Counted from the stretch's first letter, positions 43,730 through 52,955 are shown. The stretch: DNA of 64,000 nt from Pseudooceanicola spongiae (GCF_014899185.1 NZ_CP045201.1:1844501-1908500), one strand, 5' to 3'. Numbers and translations: made by a program. Notes: a model not told the origin generated them from the letters alone.

Positions 43730-45004
43730 TTATTGGAAAACCGCGTCGGGGTTATCCAGGCTGTCCGAGCCTTCAAAGCCGATGTCATCGAGGCTCAGCG
43801 CCGAAACCGCCCGCTCGATCCCACGGGTCTGGGTCACCAGCGCGTCGACTGCGCCCATGATCAGCGCCTCGCCCTCTTTGTTGCCGCGCGCCAGCATCAT
43901 GTCGTAGCTGAAGCCGCCCTCTGCCGCGACCTTGATGGCCAGCAGCTTGAACATCGTCGCGTCCAGATCGGCCTTCAGCGTGGCATCGACCTCCGGGTCC
44001 GCCGCCGCCACCAGATCCGACACCGACGCGCCCCAGATCACCCGACCATCCACGCCAACATATTGACCGTTATAGACATTGTGCATGCCCAGCCCGTCGT
44101 AGAAGTGGCTGTTGTAGGTGTTGTCAGAGAAGCAGTCGTGCTCTTCTTCCGGATCATTCAGCAAGACGCCCAGCTTCATCCGCTCGCCCGCCTGCTCGCC
44201 GTAGGACAGGCTGCCCATGCCGGTCAGGATCGCCGCAACCCCGGCGTCCTGATCCTCAAGCAGAGTCTGACGCGCCGCGCCGGTATCGCCCCATTGCGCG
44301 GCCATATACTCCAGATCGCTGACCAGCAGATCCGTCGCCGCCTTCAGATAGGCGCCCCGGCGGTCACAGTTGGCATTGGTGCAGTCATCGCCTTTGGCAT
44401 AATCCGTCCAGGGCCGTTCGCCCGCGCCCTTGTCGGTGCCGTGCAGATCCTGCCCCCAGAGCATGAATTCGATGGCGTGGTAGCCGGTGGCGACATTGGA
44501 TTCGACGCCGTCCGCCTCTTGCAGGGTGTTCTCCAGCAGGTCCGGCGTGATCTCGCTGGCATCGACCTCTTCCCCCGACAGGGTGAAGGTCGGATTGGCG
44601 ATGACGTTCAGCACCGCGTACTGGTTTTCATCCGTGCTGCCCCCGTAGGAGGCGTCGACGTAATCGATCAGCCCCTCGTCCAGCGGCCAGGCGTTCACCT
44701 TGCCCTCCCAGTCATCGACGATGGGATTGCCGAACCGGAACACCTCGGATTGCTGATAGGGCACGCGCGCCGATTTCCACGCCGCCTTCGCCGCCTCCAG
44801 CGCCTCGGGCGAGGGCGCGGCGATCAACCGCCCGACGGCCACCTGAAGCGCCTGCGCCGTGCTCAGCGAGTCGCCATAGGCCGCAGCCGCGATATCCGCA
44901 TAGGTTCCCAACACGTCCGCCTTGTCGACCGCGCCCTCGGCGGCAAAGGCAGGTGTCGTCGCAATAGCGATCGCTGTCGCGGCGGCGTAAATCTTGCGTG
45001 TCAT
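43730..45004 (-). CDS. Imelysin-family iron-regulated protein (second, IrpA-like)
   Basis: 424 aa with a Sec signal (KIYAAATAIAIATTPAFAA). It carries the canonical imelysin motif GxHxxE as GYHAIEFMLWGQD (about residue 160), followed by the Cys-rich DDCTNANCDRRGAYLKAA, and late GGFSYDMMLARGN. It is a periplasmic iron-binding protein of the peptidase-M75/EfeO class. The ATG at 45004 has GGAAGGA upstream; the frame opens at 45046. It follows the small hypothetical gene by 41 bases and probably shares its iron-regulated promoter. Confidence 0.92.
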   Translation of the reverse strand: MTRKIYAAATAIAIATTPAFAAEGAVDKADVLGTYADIAAAAYGDSLSTAQALQVAVGRLIAAPSPEALEAAKAAWKSARVPYQQSEVFRFGNPIVDDWEGKVNAWPLDEGLIDYVDASYGGSTDENQYAVLNVIANPTFTLSGEEVDASEITPDLLENTLQEADGVESNVATGYHAIEFMLWGQDLHGTDKGAGERPWTDYAKGDDCTNANCDRRGAYLKAATDLLVSDLEYMAAQWGDTGAARQTLLEDQDAGVAAILTGMGSLSYGEQAGERMKLGVLLNDPEEEHDCFSDNTYNSHFYDGLGMHNVYNGQYVGVDGRVIWGASVSDLVAAADPEVDATLKADLDATMFKLLAIKVAAEGGFSYDMMLARGNKEGEALIMGAVDALVTQTRGIERAVSALSLDDIGFEGSDSLDNPDAVFQ

Positions 45005-45045
45005 GGAAAATCCTTCCGGGTCAGTTTTCAAATAGGTCTGTGCCA

Positions 45046-45612
45046 TCAGTGCACTGTCTCTGACGGCATCGAGGGAAAAGCGCGGCCAGGCTGACTGCGG
45101 TGCAACTCCAGCCCCAGTGTCTGCGCAAGAGAGACGACAATCGGCGCCACATCGGCACGCACCAGCAGGCAGGCCATCAGCATCGCATCCTCGCGGTCGC
45201 CACTGGTCGAGAGGCTGACCAGATGCGCCAGCACCGCTTCATCCGCGCCCACACAGGAACACTTCAGCCCATGACGCATCACCGGGCGGCGGACATGGCG
45301 CAGGGTCAGACCTAGGAACTCGTCCAGCCGGTCCAGGATCCGCGCCGCACTGCTCGCGCCATAGAGATCGCCCAGCTCAGCAGCAAAGACCGCCATCTCG
45401 TCCGGCCCGTCACAGCGCGCGCGCAACGCCCCGACCAGCAGCGCTTCGTGAAACGGTAGGGCCGCGATGGTCGCCACCGGTTCGGCGCCACGCTCCGGCT
45501 TCACGACACCCACCCCAGCAACGCAGCACAAACGCAGCACGTCCCGCTCGGGACGGCGTCGCTCAGAAACGAAGGGTTGGTCAGGCAGGGCATGGGTCTC
45601 TCCCGTAGTCAT
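45046..45612 (-). CDS. Hypothetical protein, iron-locus associated, 188 aa
   Basis: I do not recognise this protein. It is soluble-looking, with several Cys near one another (RLCCVAG and KCSCVGADEAV) that could bind metal, and has alpha-helical stretches (FHEALLVGALRARC; ARILDRLDEFLGLTL). No signal peptide. It heads the transcription unit leading to the IrpA-like imelysin, and a TGA-N9-TCA box lies 9 bases upstream of its start, so iron control is likely. Function unknown; a chaperone or regulator of the imelysin system is only one guess. Confidence 0.7.
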   Translation of the reverse strand: MTTGETHALPDQPFVSERRRPERDVLRLCCVAGVGVVKPERGAEPVATIAALPFHEALLVGALRARCDGPDEMAVFAAELGDLYGASSAARILDRLDEFLGLTLRHVRRPVMRHGLKCSCVGADEAVLAHLVSLSTSGDREDAMLMACLLVRADVAPIVVSLAQTLGLELHRSQPGRAFPSMPSETVH

Positions 45613-45620
45613 CTCATTTC

Positions 45621-45635
45621 TGACTAAAAGGATCA
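45621..45635. promoter_or_regulatory. Iron-box-like site (TGA-N9-TCA) before the small hypothetical gene
   Basis: TGACTAAAAGGATCA on the plus strand, extended to CTGA...TCAG; minus strand TGATCCTTTTAGTCA. It is preceded on the minus strand by TTGACT, so it overlaps a likely promoter. Compare 42797-42811 and 53434-53448. Confidence 0.65.
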
Positions 45636-45797
45636 GCTAAGTCAATCCCGAGTATTTTGGTAACCCATTAATCCGCCCGCGCGCCATACCGCCACCGCTC
45701 ATTTTCAAAGGTAAAAGCCCCAGATGCCGCGCCCGTGCTCCGTTGCCCCGCCTCCGCAAAACCAAAACGCCGACCCTCAAAAGAGCCGGCGCCAAGA

Positions 45798-45845
45798 CTT
45801 CTTCTTGCTCTCAGACTCCGGGGGTCCGGGGGCTGGCCTCCGGCG
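45798..45845 (+). repeat. Dispersed intergenic repeat variant
   Basis: CTTCTTCTTGCTCTCAGACTCCGGGGGTCCGGGGGCTGGCCTCCGG. It has the CTTCTTCTTGCT leader also seen at 52886 and (reversed) at 56360, with a divergent core. It lies 3' of fdsD. The rest of 45636-45857 shows no gene. Confidence 0.55.
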
Positions 45846-45857
45846 CCCACAGCCCGC

Positions 45858-46076
45858 TCAACCAGCCGGCACACGCACAAAGCCCGCCGCCCGCACCACC
45901 AGCGGATCGCACCCTGTGCCCCCCGCCGCCACATGCTCCAGAAACTGCGCCCGCATCCGCGGCGCCCAGAAATCATTCAGATGATCCGCGATCCGCTCCG
46001 GCTGATCGCGGCCGGGCTGGCTTTTGAAAAATGTGGCGATCTGGTTCGCCATCATGACCATTTTCTCAGGCGACAT
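45858..46076 (-). CDS. fdsD: Formate dehydrogenase delta subunit
   Basis: 72 aa; small accessory subunit of the Fds formate dehydrogenase. It begins MSPEKMVMMANQIATFFKSQ and continues ERIADHLNDFWAPRMRAQFLEHV, the two recognisable FdsD blocks. The start at 46076 has CGGAG 6 bases upstream and overlaps the fdhD end by 11 bases. The final part (CDPLVVRAAGFVRVPAG) is less conserved. Last gene of the fds operon. Confidence 0.9.
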   Translation of the reverse strand: MSPEKMVMMANQIATFFKSQPGRDQPERIADHLNDFWAPRMRAQFLEHVAAGGTGCDPLVVRAAGFVRVPAG

Positions 46077-46884
46077 CACTGGCTCCGTGCAAAATCCGTG
46101 CCCCATGGGCGTAAACGTCAAAGCCCGCCCCGCGCGCAAAAGCGACCAGCGTGATCCCCGCGCCTTCGGCCAGCCGCACCGCATGGGCCGTTGGCGCCGA
46201 CACCGCGATGATCACCGGGCAGCCGACCATCGCCGCCTTCTGCACCAGCTCCACCGACAGCCGGCTGGTCATCACGAAGGCCCCCGAGGCCGGATCGATC
46301 CCCGCCCTGCTCAGCGCCCCGATCAGCTTGTCGAGCGCATTGTGCCGCCCGACATCCTCGCGCACCATCACCAGCCCCGCGCCCGGTCGCGCAAAACCTG
46401 CGGCATGCACCGCGTGGGTCAGGTCGTGCAGCGGCTGATGGCCCCGCAGATCGCCCACCGCCGCCAGCACATCGGCGTGGGAAAACACCGGCCCGCCCGG
46501 TGCCACCGAGGGCAGCTCCCGCACCGCCTCCTGCAGCGAATCAATCCCGCAGAGGCCGCATCCCACCGGCCCGGCCATCGCCCGGCGCCGCTTCGCCACG
46601 GCCCCGGCGCGCTCCGGCACCAGCCAGAACCGAGCTTCACTTCCGGTCTCGTGCTCGACCAGCTCGAAATCGACGATATCGGCCGCGCTCCCGACAAACC
46701 CTTCGGTCAGCGAAAACCCCAAGGCGAAATCCGAGAGGTCCTGAGGCGAGCACATCATCACCGCCTGGGTCGATCCGTCATAGACCAGCGCCACCGGCCA
46801 TTCCTCGGGCAAGGCCCGCGACACCCCGCGCGCCCCCTCCGCCCCGACCGACACCCCGGCCACACTGATCACCGGCTGCACCAT
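46066..46884 (-). CDS. fdhD: Formate dehydrogenase accessory sulfurtransferase FdhD (FdsC)
   Basis: Transfers sulfur to the bis-MGD cofactor before insertion into FdsA. 272 aa; the catalytic CxxC is in GPVGCGLCGIDSL, and other hallmarks are DFALGFSLTEGFV, VREDVGRHNALDKLIGA and VMTSRLSVELVQKA. Its ATG overlaps the fdsA stop (TGATG); a GTG 3 bases upstream is an alternative. Position between fdsA and fdsD matches fdsGBACD operons. Confidence 0.95.
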   Translation of the reverse strand: MVQPVISVAGVSVGAEGARGVSRALPEEWPVALVYDGSTQAVMMCSPQDLSDFALGFSLTEGFVGSAADIVDFELVEHETGSEARFWLVPERAGAVAKRRRAMAGPVGCGLCGIDSLQEAVRELPSVAPGGPVFSHADVLAAVGDLRGHQPLHDLTHAVHAAGFARPGAGLVMVREDVGRHNALDKLIGALSRAGIDPASGAFVMTSRLSVELVQKAAMVGCPVIIAVSAPTAHAVRLAEGAGITLVAFARGAGFDVYAHGARILHGASDVA

Positions 46885-49757
46885 CACTCCGCCGCCGGCA
46901 GAATGCGCCGCGCCAGCCCGGCATGGGCGTTGTAATCCTCCTGCCAGGCAGAGGGCCCGTTCGACAGGTTCACCTGCACCGCCGTCACCTTGAACTCGGG
47001 GCAATTCGTCGCCCAGTCGCTGAAATCGGTGGTGATCACATTGGCCTGCGTATCGGGATGGTGAAAGGTCGTATAGACCACCCCCGGGCTGACCCGATCG
47101 GTGATCTTCGCCCGCAGGCTGGTCTCCCCGGCGCGCGAGGCAAGGCGCACCCAATCCCGATCCTTCACACCCCGCACCTCGGCGTCATGGGGATGGATCT
47201 CCAGCACATCCTCATCATGCCAGGCGACATTCGCCGTCCGCCGCGTCTGCGCGCCGACGTTGTACTGGCTCAAGGTCCGCCCCGTCGTCAGCAGCAGCGG
47301 GAACCGAGGCCCGGTCTTTTCATCCGTCGCGACATATTCCGTGACGATGAACCGCCCCTTGCCGCGCACGAACCCGTCGACATGCATCAAGGGCGTGCCA
47401 TCGGGGTGCGCCTCGTTGCAGGGCCACTGAACCGACCCCTTCTCCTCCAGCACCTCATAGGTGACACCGGCAAAACTCGGCGTCGTCATCGCGATTTCCG
47501 CCATGATCTGCGACGGATGGGTATAGTGCCACCCCGCCCCCATGGCATTGGCCAGAAGCTGCGTGACTTCCCAGTCCTCATAACCATTCTTCGGCGCCAT
47601 CACCCGGCGCACCCGGTTGATCCGCCGCTCGGCATTGGTGAAGGTCCCGTCCTTCTCCAGAAACGACGAGCCCGGCAGGAACACATGGGCGTAATTCGCC
47701 GTCTCGTTCAGGAACAGGTCATGAACGATGACACACTCCATCGCCGCCAGCCCCGCCGCGACATGCTTGGTGTCGGGGTCCGATTGCAGAATATCCTCGC
47801 CCTGACAGTAGAGGCCCTTGAACGTCCCCTCCACCGCCGCATCCAGCATGTTCGGGATGCGCAAGCCCGGCTCGGGGTCAATCTCCACCCCCCAGGCCTT
47901 CTCGAAGATCGCGCGCACCTCCGCGCCCTTCACATGGCGATACCCCGGCAGCTCATGCGGGAAAGACCCCATGTCGCAGGAGCCCTGAACATTGTTCTGC
48001 CCGCGCAGCGGGTTCACCCCGACGCCCTTGCGCCCGACATTCCCGGTCAACATCGCCAGATTGGCAATCCCCATCACGGTGGTCGAGCCTTGGGAATGCT
48101 CCGTCACCCCCAGCCCATAATAGATCGCGCCATTGCCCCCGGTCGCAAAGGCCCGCGCCGCAGCCCGCAGCTCTGCCGCAGGCACCCCGGTCAGCAGCTC
48201 CGTCGCCTCGGGGCTATGGCGCGCATCACCGATGAAGTCGCTATAGGCGAGGTATTCCTCCCAGTCACAGCGCTCCCGGATATAGCTCTCCGCCGCCAGC
48301 CCTTCCGTCACGATCACATGCGCCATCGCCGACACAACGGCCACGTTGGTGCCGGGCCGCAACGCCAGATGATGCGCCGCGCTGACATGGGCCGAACGCA
48401 CCAGGTCAATCCGCCGAGGATCAATGACGATCAGCTTCGCCCCAGCCCGCAGCCGCTTTTTCAGCCGGCTGGCAAACACCGGATGCCCATCCGTCGGATT
48501 GGCCCCGATAACCACCACCACATCCGTATGCTCGACGCTGTCGAAATCCTGCGTCCCCGCAGAGGTGCCAAAGGTCTGCCCGAGGCCATACCCGGTCGGC
48601 GAATGACACACCCGCGCACAAGTATCGGTGTTGTTGTTGCCAAACACCGCCCGCGTCAGCTTCTGCACGAGGTACGTCTCTTCGTTGGTACAGCGGCTCG
48701 ACGTGATCACCCCGATCGCATTCTTGCCATACTGATCCTGCAACCCCCGCATCCGCCCGGCGGCAAAGCTCATCGCCTCGTCCCAGCTCACCTCCCGCCA
48801 GGGATCGGTGATCTTGTCCCGGATCATCGGGTTCAATATCCGGTCCTGATGCGTCGCATAGCCATAGGCAAAGCGCCCCTTGACGCAGGAATGCCCCCGG
48901 TTCGCCTTGCCATGTTTCCAGGGCACCATCCGCACCAGCTGATCACCGTTCAGCTCCGCCTTGAAGGAACAGCCCACCCCGCAATAGGCGCAGGTGGTGA
49001 TCACCGACCGCTCCGGCGTCCCGATCTCGATGACGCTCTTCTCCTGCAAGGTTGCCGTCGGACAGGCCTGCACACAGGCGCCGCAGCTCACGCAATCGCT
49101 CTCCAGAAAATTCGGCGCGCCCACGGAAACCCGGCTGTCGAACCCCCGCCCCTCGATGGTCAGCGCGAATGTCCCCTGCACCTCCTCGCAGGCCCGCACA
49201 CAGCGATTGCATACGATGCATTTCGCCGGATCATAGGTGAAATACGGGTTGCTGTCGTCCTTCGGGATATACTGCGCATTCGCTGCCGCCCCGGCGCGCA
49301 CCTCAAAGTGGTTCTCCCCCGCCTCGTAGCGCACCTCGCGCAGCCCCACGGCCCCGGCCATGTCCTGCAACTCGCAATCGCCATTCGCCGAACAGGTCAG
49401 ACAATCCAGCGGGTGATCCGAGATATAAAGCTCCATCACCCCCCGCCGGATCTTCTGCACCTTCTCGCTGCGGGTCTTCACCACCATCCCCGCCACCACA
49501 GGCGTCGTACAGGACGCCGGAGTCCCCCGCCGCCCCTCGATCTCGACCACGCACAACCGGCACGACCCGAACGCCTCCAGCGAGTCGGTCGCACACAACT
49601 TCGGCACCTGGATCCCGGCGTCCGACGCCGCCCGCATGACCGAAGTCCCCTCCGGCACCGTCACCTCGATCCCGTCGACACTCAGCGTCACCGGCGCCCC
49701 GACCCTCAAAGGCGTCCCCTTGTCCGTCTCATCCCAGGGAATGATCAAGTCCTTCAT
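46884..49757 (-). CDS. fdsA: NAD-linked formate dehydrogenase, molybdenum catalytic alpha subunit
   Basis: Oxidises formate to CO2 at a Mo-bis-MGD centre. 957 aa. N-terminal Nqo3-like part: [2Fe-2S] (CATDSLEAFGSCRLC), His-Cys cluster (YISDHPLDCLTCSANGDC), two [4Fe-4S] sites (CIVCNRCVRACEE; CVSCGACVQACP). Then the molybdopterin part begins with CAYCGVGCSFKAE, and the metal-ligand Cys lies in TCARVCHSPTGYGL. The start at 49757 has GGAGG 8 bases upstream. Confidence 0.97.
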   Translation of the reverse strand: MKDLIIPWDETDKGTPLRVGAPVTLSVDGIEVTVPEGTSVMRAASDAGIQVPKLCATDSLEAFGSCRLCVVEIEGRRGTPASCTTPVVAGMVVKTRSEKVQKIRRGVMELYISDHPLDCLTCSANGDCELQDMAGAVGLREVRYEAGENHFEVRAGAAANAQYIPKDDSNPYFTYDPAKCIVCNRCVRACEEVQGTFALTIEGRGFDSRVSVGAPNFLESDCVSCGACVQACPTATLQEKSVIEIGTPERSVITTCAYCGVGCSFKAELNGDQLVRMVPWKHGKANRGHSCVKGRFAYGYATHQDRILNPMIRDKITDPWREVSWDEAMSFAAGRMRGLQDQYGKNAIGVITSSRCTNEETYLVQKLTRAVFGNNNTDTCARVCHSPTGYGLGQTFGTSAGTQDFDSVEHTDVVVVIGANPTDGHPVFASRLKKRLRAGAKLIVIDPRRIDLVRSAHVSAAHHLALRPGTNVAVVSAMAHVIVTEGLAAESYIRERCDWEEYLAYSDFIGDARHSPEATELLTGVPAAELRAAARAFATGGNGAIYYGLGVTEHSQGSTTVMGIANLAMLTGNVGRKGVGVNPLRGQNNVQGSCDMGSFPHELPGYRHVKGAEVRAIFEKAWGVEIDPEPGLRIPNMLDAAVEGTFKGLYCQGEDILQSDPDTKHVAAGLAAMECVIVHDLFLNETANYAHVFLPGSSFLEKDGTFTNAERRINRVRRVMAPKNGYEDWEVTQLLANAMGAGWHYTHPSQIMAEIAMTTPSFAGVTYEVLEEKGSVQWPCNEAHPDGTPLMHVDGFVRGKGRFIVTEYVATDEKTGPRFPLLLTTGRTLSQYNVGAQTRRTANVAWHDEDVLEIHPHDAEVRGVKDRDWVRLASRAGETSLRAKITDRVSPGVVYTTFHHPDTQANVITTDFSDWATNCPEFKVTAVQVNLSNGPSAWQEDYNAHAGLARRILPAAE

Positions 49758-49792
49758 GCCAACGCCCTCCGCACCGGGGCCAGACACCCCAT

Positions 49793-49855
49793 GTTTCCCT
49801 GTTGATAAATATCCCGGGGGAGTCGCAGCCCCGCTGCGACGGGGGCAGCGCCCCC
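49793..49855 (+). repeat. Dispersed intergenic repeat (between fdsB and fdsA)
   Basis: GTTTCCCTGTTGATAAATATCCCGGGGGAG, a stem (GTCGCAGCCCCGCTGCGAC) and GGGGGCAGCGCCCCC. It separates fdsB from fdsA within the operon. Confidence 0.8.
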
Positions 49856-49884
49856 TGCGACCCGTGCCCCAAACAGCGCACCGC

Positions 49885-51402
49885 TCATTCCGCCGCCTCC
49901 CGCACGCTCGCGAAGTCCTCCGGAAACCCCCGGAGCGCCGACATCACAGGATAAGGCGTGAACCCACCCAACGCGCAGAGCGAGCCCTCCTTCATCACCT
50001 CGCACAGGTCCGTCAGCACCTCGACCGCCGCCGCATCTCCGCGCGCGATCCGGTCGATCGTCTCCACCCCGCGCACCGCGCCGATGCGGCAGGGCGTGCA
50101 CTTGCCACAGCTCTCCACCGCGCAGAACTCCATGGCAAAACGCGCCATCTTCAACATGTCCGCGCTGTCATCAAAGACCACCATCCCGGCGTGGCCGATC
50201 AACCCGCCCTGCCCGTCGAAATCCTCATAACCAAAGGGCGTGTCAAACTTCTCGCGCCCGAAATACGCCCCCAGCGGTCCGCCGATCTGCACCGCCTTCA
50301 CGGGCCGCCCACTGGCCGTGCCCCCGGCCACCTCATCGACAAGCTCTCCCAAAGGCATCCCGAAGGCCGTCTCGAACAGCCCGCCACGCGCCACATTGCC
50401 CGCGATCTGCACCGGGATGGTCCCCTTGGACCGCCCCAGCCCGAAGTCCGCGTAAAACGCCGCGCCGCGCTCAAAGATCACCGGCACCGTCGCCAGCGAA
50501 ATCACGTTGTTCACCACCGTCGGGCGCCCCAGAAATCCCTCCAGCGCCGGCAGCGGCGGCTTGGCCCGCACCACGCCGCGCTTGCCCTCCAGCGAGTTCA
50601 GCAGGCTGGTCTCCTCGCCACAGACATAGGCCCCGGCGCCACTGCGGATCTCCATATCAAAGCTGCGCCCCGAACCGAGCACATCCGCCCCCAGCAGTCC
50701 GGCGCCGCGCGCCAGCACAACCGCCTCCCGCATCACCGCAATCGCGTCCGGGTACTCAGAACGCAGATAGACATAGCCCCTGTCCGCCCCGACCCCGAGG
50801 CCCGCAATCACCATCCCCTCGATCAGCGTGAAGGGATCGCCCTCCATGATCATCCGGTCGGCAAAGGTCCCGCTGTCGCCCTCATCGGCATTGCAGACGA
50901 TATACTTCTGCGGCCCCGGCGCCTGACGCACGGTGTTCCACTTGATGCCCGTCGGAAAGCCCGCGCCGCCGCGCCCGCGCAATCCCGAAGCCGTCACTTC
51001 CGCGACAATCTCCTCGGCTGACATCGCCAGCGCCCGGCGCAAACCAACCAGCCCGCCATGCGCCTCGTAATCGCTCAAACTCAGCGGGTCGGTCACGCCA
51101 CAGCGGGCAAAAGTCAGCCGCGTCTGACGGGCAAAGAACGGGATCTCCTCCGTCAGCCCCAGACTTGCCACCGACCCCTCCAGCAGCCCCGCCACATCCG
51201 CCGGCGTCACCGGCCCATAGGCCATGCGCCCCTGCCCTCGATCGATCTCGACCAGAGGCTCCAGCCAGACCATGCCGCGCGATCCGGTGCGGATGATCTC
51301 CGCCTCGATCCCGGCCTCGGCCAGCCCGGCCCGCAAGGCCGCCACGACACGCTCCGCCCCGACCGCCTTGGCAGCACTGTCCCGCGAGACATAAATCTTC
51401 AT
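49885..51402 (-). CDS. fdsB: NAD-linked formate dehydrogenase beta subunit
   Basis: NADH/FMN diaphorase subunit. 505 aa. The N-terminal ~100 residues resemble the thioredoxin-like/NuoE type. Then come the FMN/NAD site GRGGAGFPTGIKWNTV, the NADEGDSGTFADR stretch, GAGAYVCGEETSLLNSLEGKRG, and a [4Fe-4S] site ESCGKCTPCRIG near residue 425. The ATG overlaps the fdsG stop by 4 bases (ATGA). Confidence 0.96.
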   Translation of the reverse strand: MKIYVSRDSAAKAVGAERVVAALRAGLAEAGIEAEIIRTGSRGMVWLEPLVEIDRGQGRMAYGPVTPADVAGLLEGSVASLGLTEEIPFFARQTRLTFARCGVTDPLSLSDYEAHGGLVGLRRALAMSAEEIVAEVTASGLRGRGGAGFPTGIKWNTVRQAPGPQKYIVCNADEGDSGTFADRMIMEGDPFTLIEGMVIAGLGVGADRGYVYLRSEYPDAIAVMREAVVLARGAGLLGADVLGSGRSFDMEIRSGAGAYVCGEETSLLNSLEGKRGVVRAKPPLPALEGFLGRPTVVNNVISLATVPVIFERGAAFYADFGLGRSKGTIPVQIAGNVARGGLFETAFGMPLGELVDEVAGGTASGRPVKAVQIGGPLGAYFGREKFDTPFGYEDFDGQGGLIGHAGMVVFDDSADMLKMARFAMEFCAVESCGKCTPCRIGAVRGVETIDRIARGDAAAVEVLTDLCEVMKEGSLCALGGFTPYPVMSALRGFPEDFASVREAAE

Positions 51403-51866
51403 ACCCCGGCCTCCTCCAGAATGGCGACGACACCGGCGTCATCGACCCGGCCATGCACCACCCCGTCCAGCATCAGCGCCGGGGCGCAGGCACATAGCCC
51501 GAGGCAATACACCGGCTCCACCGTCAGCTTGCCATCCGCCGTGGTGCCGTGCCACTCCAGCCCCAGATTTGCCAGAACGCGCTGCGCCAGCCCCTCTGAG
51601 CCGACAGACTGACAGGCCTCGGCCCGGCACAGCTTCAGCACATGCTGGCCCGCCGGTGCTTTCCGGAAATCATGGTAAAAACTGATCACGCCGACCACCT
51701 CGGCAACACTCAGGTTCAGCGCCTCAGCAATCACGCCGCGCGCCGCATCGGGGATAAAGCCGAAACGCGCCTGAAGGTCATGCAGGATCGGCAGCAAGGG
51801 CCCCTCAAGATGCAGATGCGCCTCGATGACAGGCCGGATCTCCTGATCGGATGGCTGCGGGTGCAT
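51399..51866 (-). CDS. fdsG: NAD-linked formate dehydrogenase gamma subunit
   Basis: 155-aa NuoE-like [2Fe-2S] subunit. Cluster ligands: CRAEACQ and CLGLCACAP, separated by about 40 residues. The fold begins with LPILHDLQARFGFIPDAARGVIAEALNLSVAEVVGVISFYHDF. The start at 51866 has GGGAGG about 6 bases upstream. First gene of fdsGBACD, with a candidate operator upstream. Confidence 0.95.
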   Translation of the reverse strand: MHPQPSDQEIRPVIEAHLHLEGPLLPILHDLQARFGFIPDAARGVIAEALNLSVAEVVGVISFYHDFRKAPAGQHVLKLCRAEACQSVGSEGLAQRVLANLGLEWHGTTADGKLTVEPVYCLGLCACAPALMLDGVVHGRVDDAGVVAILEEAGV

Positions 51867-51943
51867 GGTATCCTCCCCTCGCTGGCTAGACCTGCGGTGT
51901 GACCCAAGCTCCATCTGCAATCAATATCAAATATCCGTCAGTC

Positions 51944-51960
51944 GATAGCCAAAACCTATC
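51944..51960. promoter_or_regulatory. Candidate LysR operator upstream of fdsG
   Basis: GATAG-CCAAAAC-CTATC has 5-bp arms, about 78 bases upstream of the fdsG start. T-N11-A symmetry around it fits a LysR-type site. It overlaps the last bases of the upstream LysR gene. Confidence 0.45.
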
Positions 51961-52843
51961 AAACCTCAGCCACCCTGCCCGCCTCGGCCAGCAGCGCTTC
52001 GATCACCGGCGTATGCGGCTCCTGCCAGGGCGCGATCAGCCCGACCGCAGGCCCCGGCGTCGCCATCTCGACCGGCACCATCACCAACTCCCGCCCCGCC
52101 ACCAGAAACGCCGCCAGATGATCCGGCAGCACCGTCACCAGCCCCGCCTGCTCCACCTGCGTCGCCAGCACCACGGTTGAGTTCGACTCGAGCCGCGCAA
52201 CAGGCACCACCCCGGCCTCCATGAAGGCCCGATTGATGATCCGGCGGTTCTGCATGTCCGGCGTCAGCAGACACAGCGCCACCCCCTCCAGATCGCCCCA
52301 ACCCAGCGGCCCCCGCCCCGCCAGCGGATGATCCGGACGGCAGATCACGGCGTAATTCTCGCGATAGAGAAAGGCACTCGACACATGCCCCAGCGGTTCA
52401 TTGTCGAGATAGGAAATCCCCGCATCAATGTCGAAGTTCTCCAGCATCGTCAGGATGTCGGCAGAGGTGCGGCTCAGCACGGTGAAATTGACGTTCGGAT
52501 GCGCCGCCCCGAACCCCGAGGTCAGCCGCGACGCCCATGTCAGCGCCGTCGGGATCACCGCGATGCGCACATGCCCCGACAACCCCTCGCGCGAAAACCG
52601 CATCTCCTCGCGCAGCCGCCGCGCGTCGCCGACGATCTGGCGCGCCCAGACCAGCGCGCGCTGCCCCTCCGGGGTCAGCCCACCAAAGCGCGACCCCCGC
52701 AGCACCAGCTTGACGCCCAGCTGCGCCTCCAGCTGCTTGATGCCGGTCGACAGGGACGGCTGGGTCACGCCAATGCTCTCGGCGGCACGGCCAAAGTGCT
52801 GCTCTCGGGCAAGGGCGATCAGCATTTCCAACTTCTGGATCAT
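51959..52843 (-). CDS. LysR-family regulator, probable FdsR of the formate dehydrogenase operon
   Basis: 294 aa. Winged helix-turn-helix: LEMLIALAREQHFGRAAESIGVTQPSLSTGIKQLEAQLGVKLVLR (about residues 5-49), then the LysR substrate domain. The gene sits immediately upstream of fdsG in the same direction (92 bases), the arrangement of formate-dehydrogenase LysR regulators. I use the ATG at 52843 over the upstream one at 52882, since the latter adds only a basic 13-residue stretch. Formate or molybdate is the likely signal; not shown by sequence. Confidence 0.85.
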   Translation of the reverse strand: MIQKLEMLIALAREQHFGRAAESIGVTQPSLSTGIKQLEAQLGVKLVLRGSRFGGLTPEGQRALVWARQIVGDARRLREEMRFSREGLSGHVRIAVIPTALTWASRLTSGFGAAHPNVNFTVLSRTSADILTMLENFDIDAGISYLDNEPLGHVSSAFLYRENYAVICRPDHPLAGRGPLGWGDLEGVALCLLTPDMQNRRIINRAFMEAGVVPVARLESNSTVVLATQVEQAGLVTVLPDHLAAFLVAGRELVMVPVEMATPGPAVGLIAPWQEPHTPVIEALLAEAGRVAEV

Positions 52844-52885
52844 GCCCCATCTCTGCCACGCGCGCCCGGCCTTGCCCAGCACCGG

Positions 52886-52938
52886 CTTCTTCTTGCTGCA
52901 ATATTCCGGGGGCGCCGCAGGCGCGGGGCAGAGCCCCT
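52886..52938 (+). repeat. Dispersed intergenic repeat (upstream of fds lysR)
   Basis: CTTCTTCTTGCTGCAATATTCCGGGGGCGCCG, a stem (GCGCCGCAGGCGC), then GGGGCAGAGCCCC. Confidence 0.75.
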
Positions 52939-52955
52939 ACCCCATAGACAATAAA

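Noticed and set aside
47101..47430. Small ORF in fdsA
   Set aside because: A shadow frame in a strongly conserved coding sequence.
46923..49805. Long antisense ORF (960 codons) across fdsA
   Set aside because: A proline/arginine/histidine-rich shadow of the well-recognised FdsA; high GC keeps the opposite frame open.
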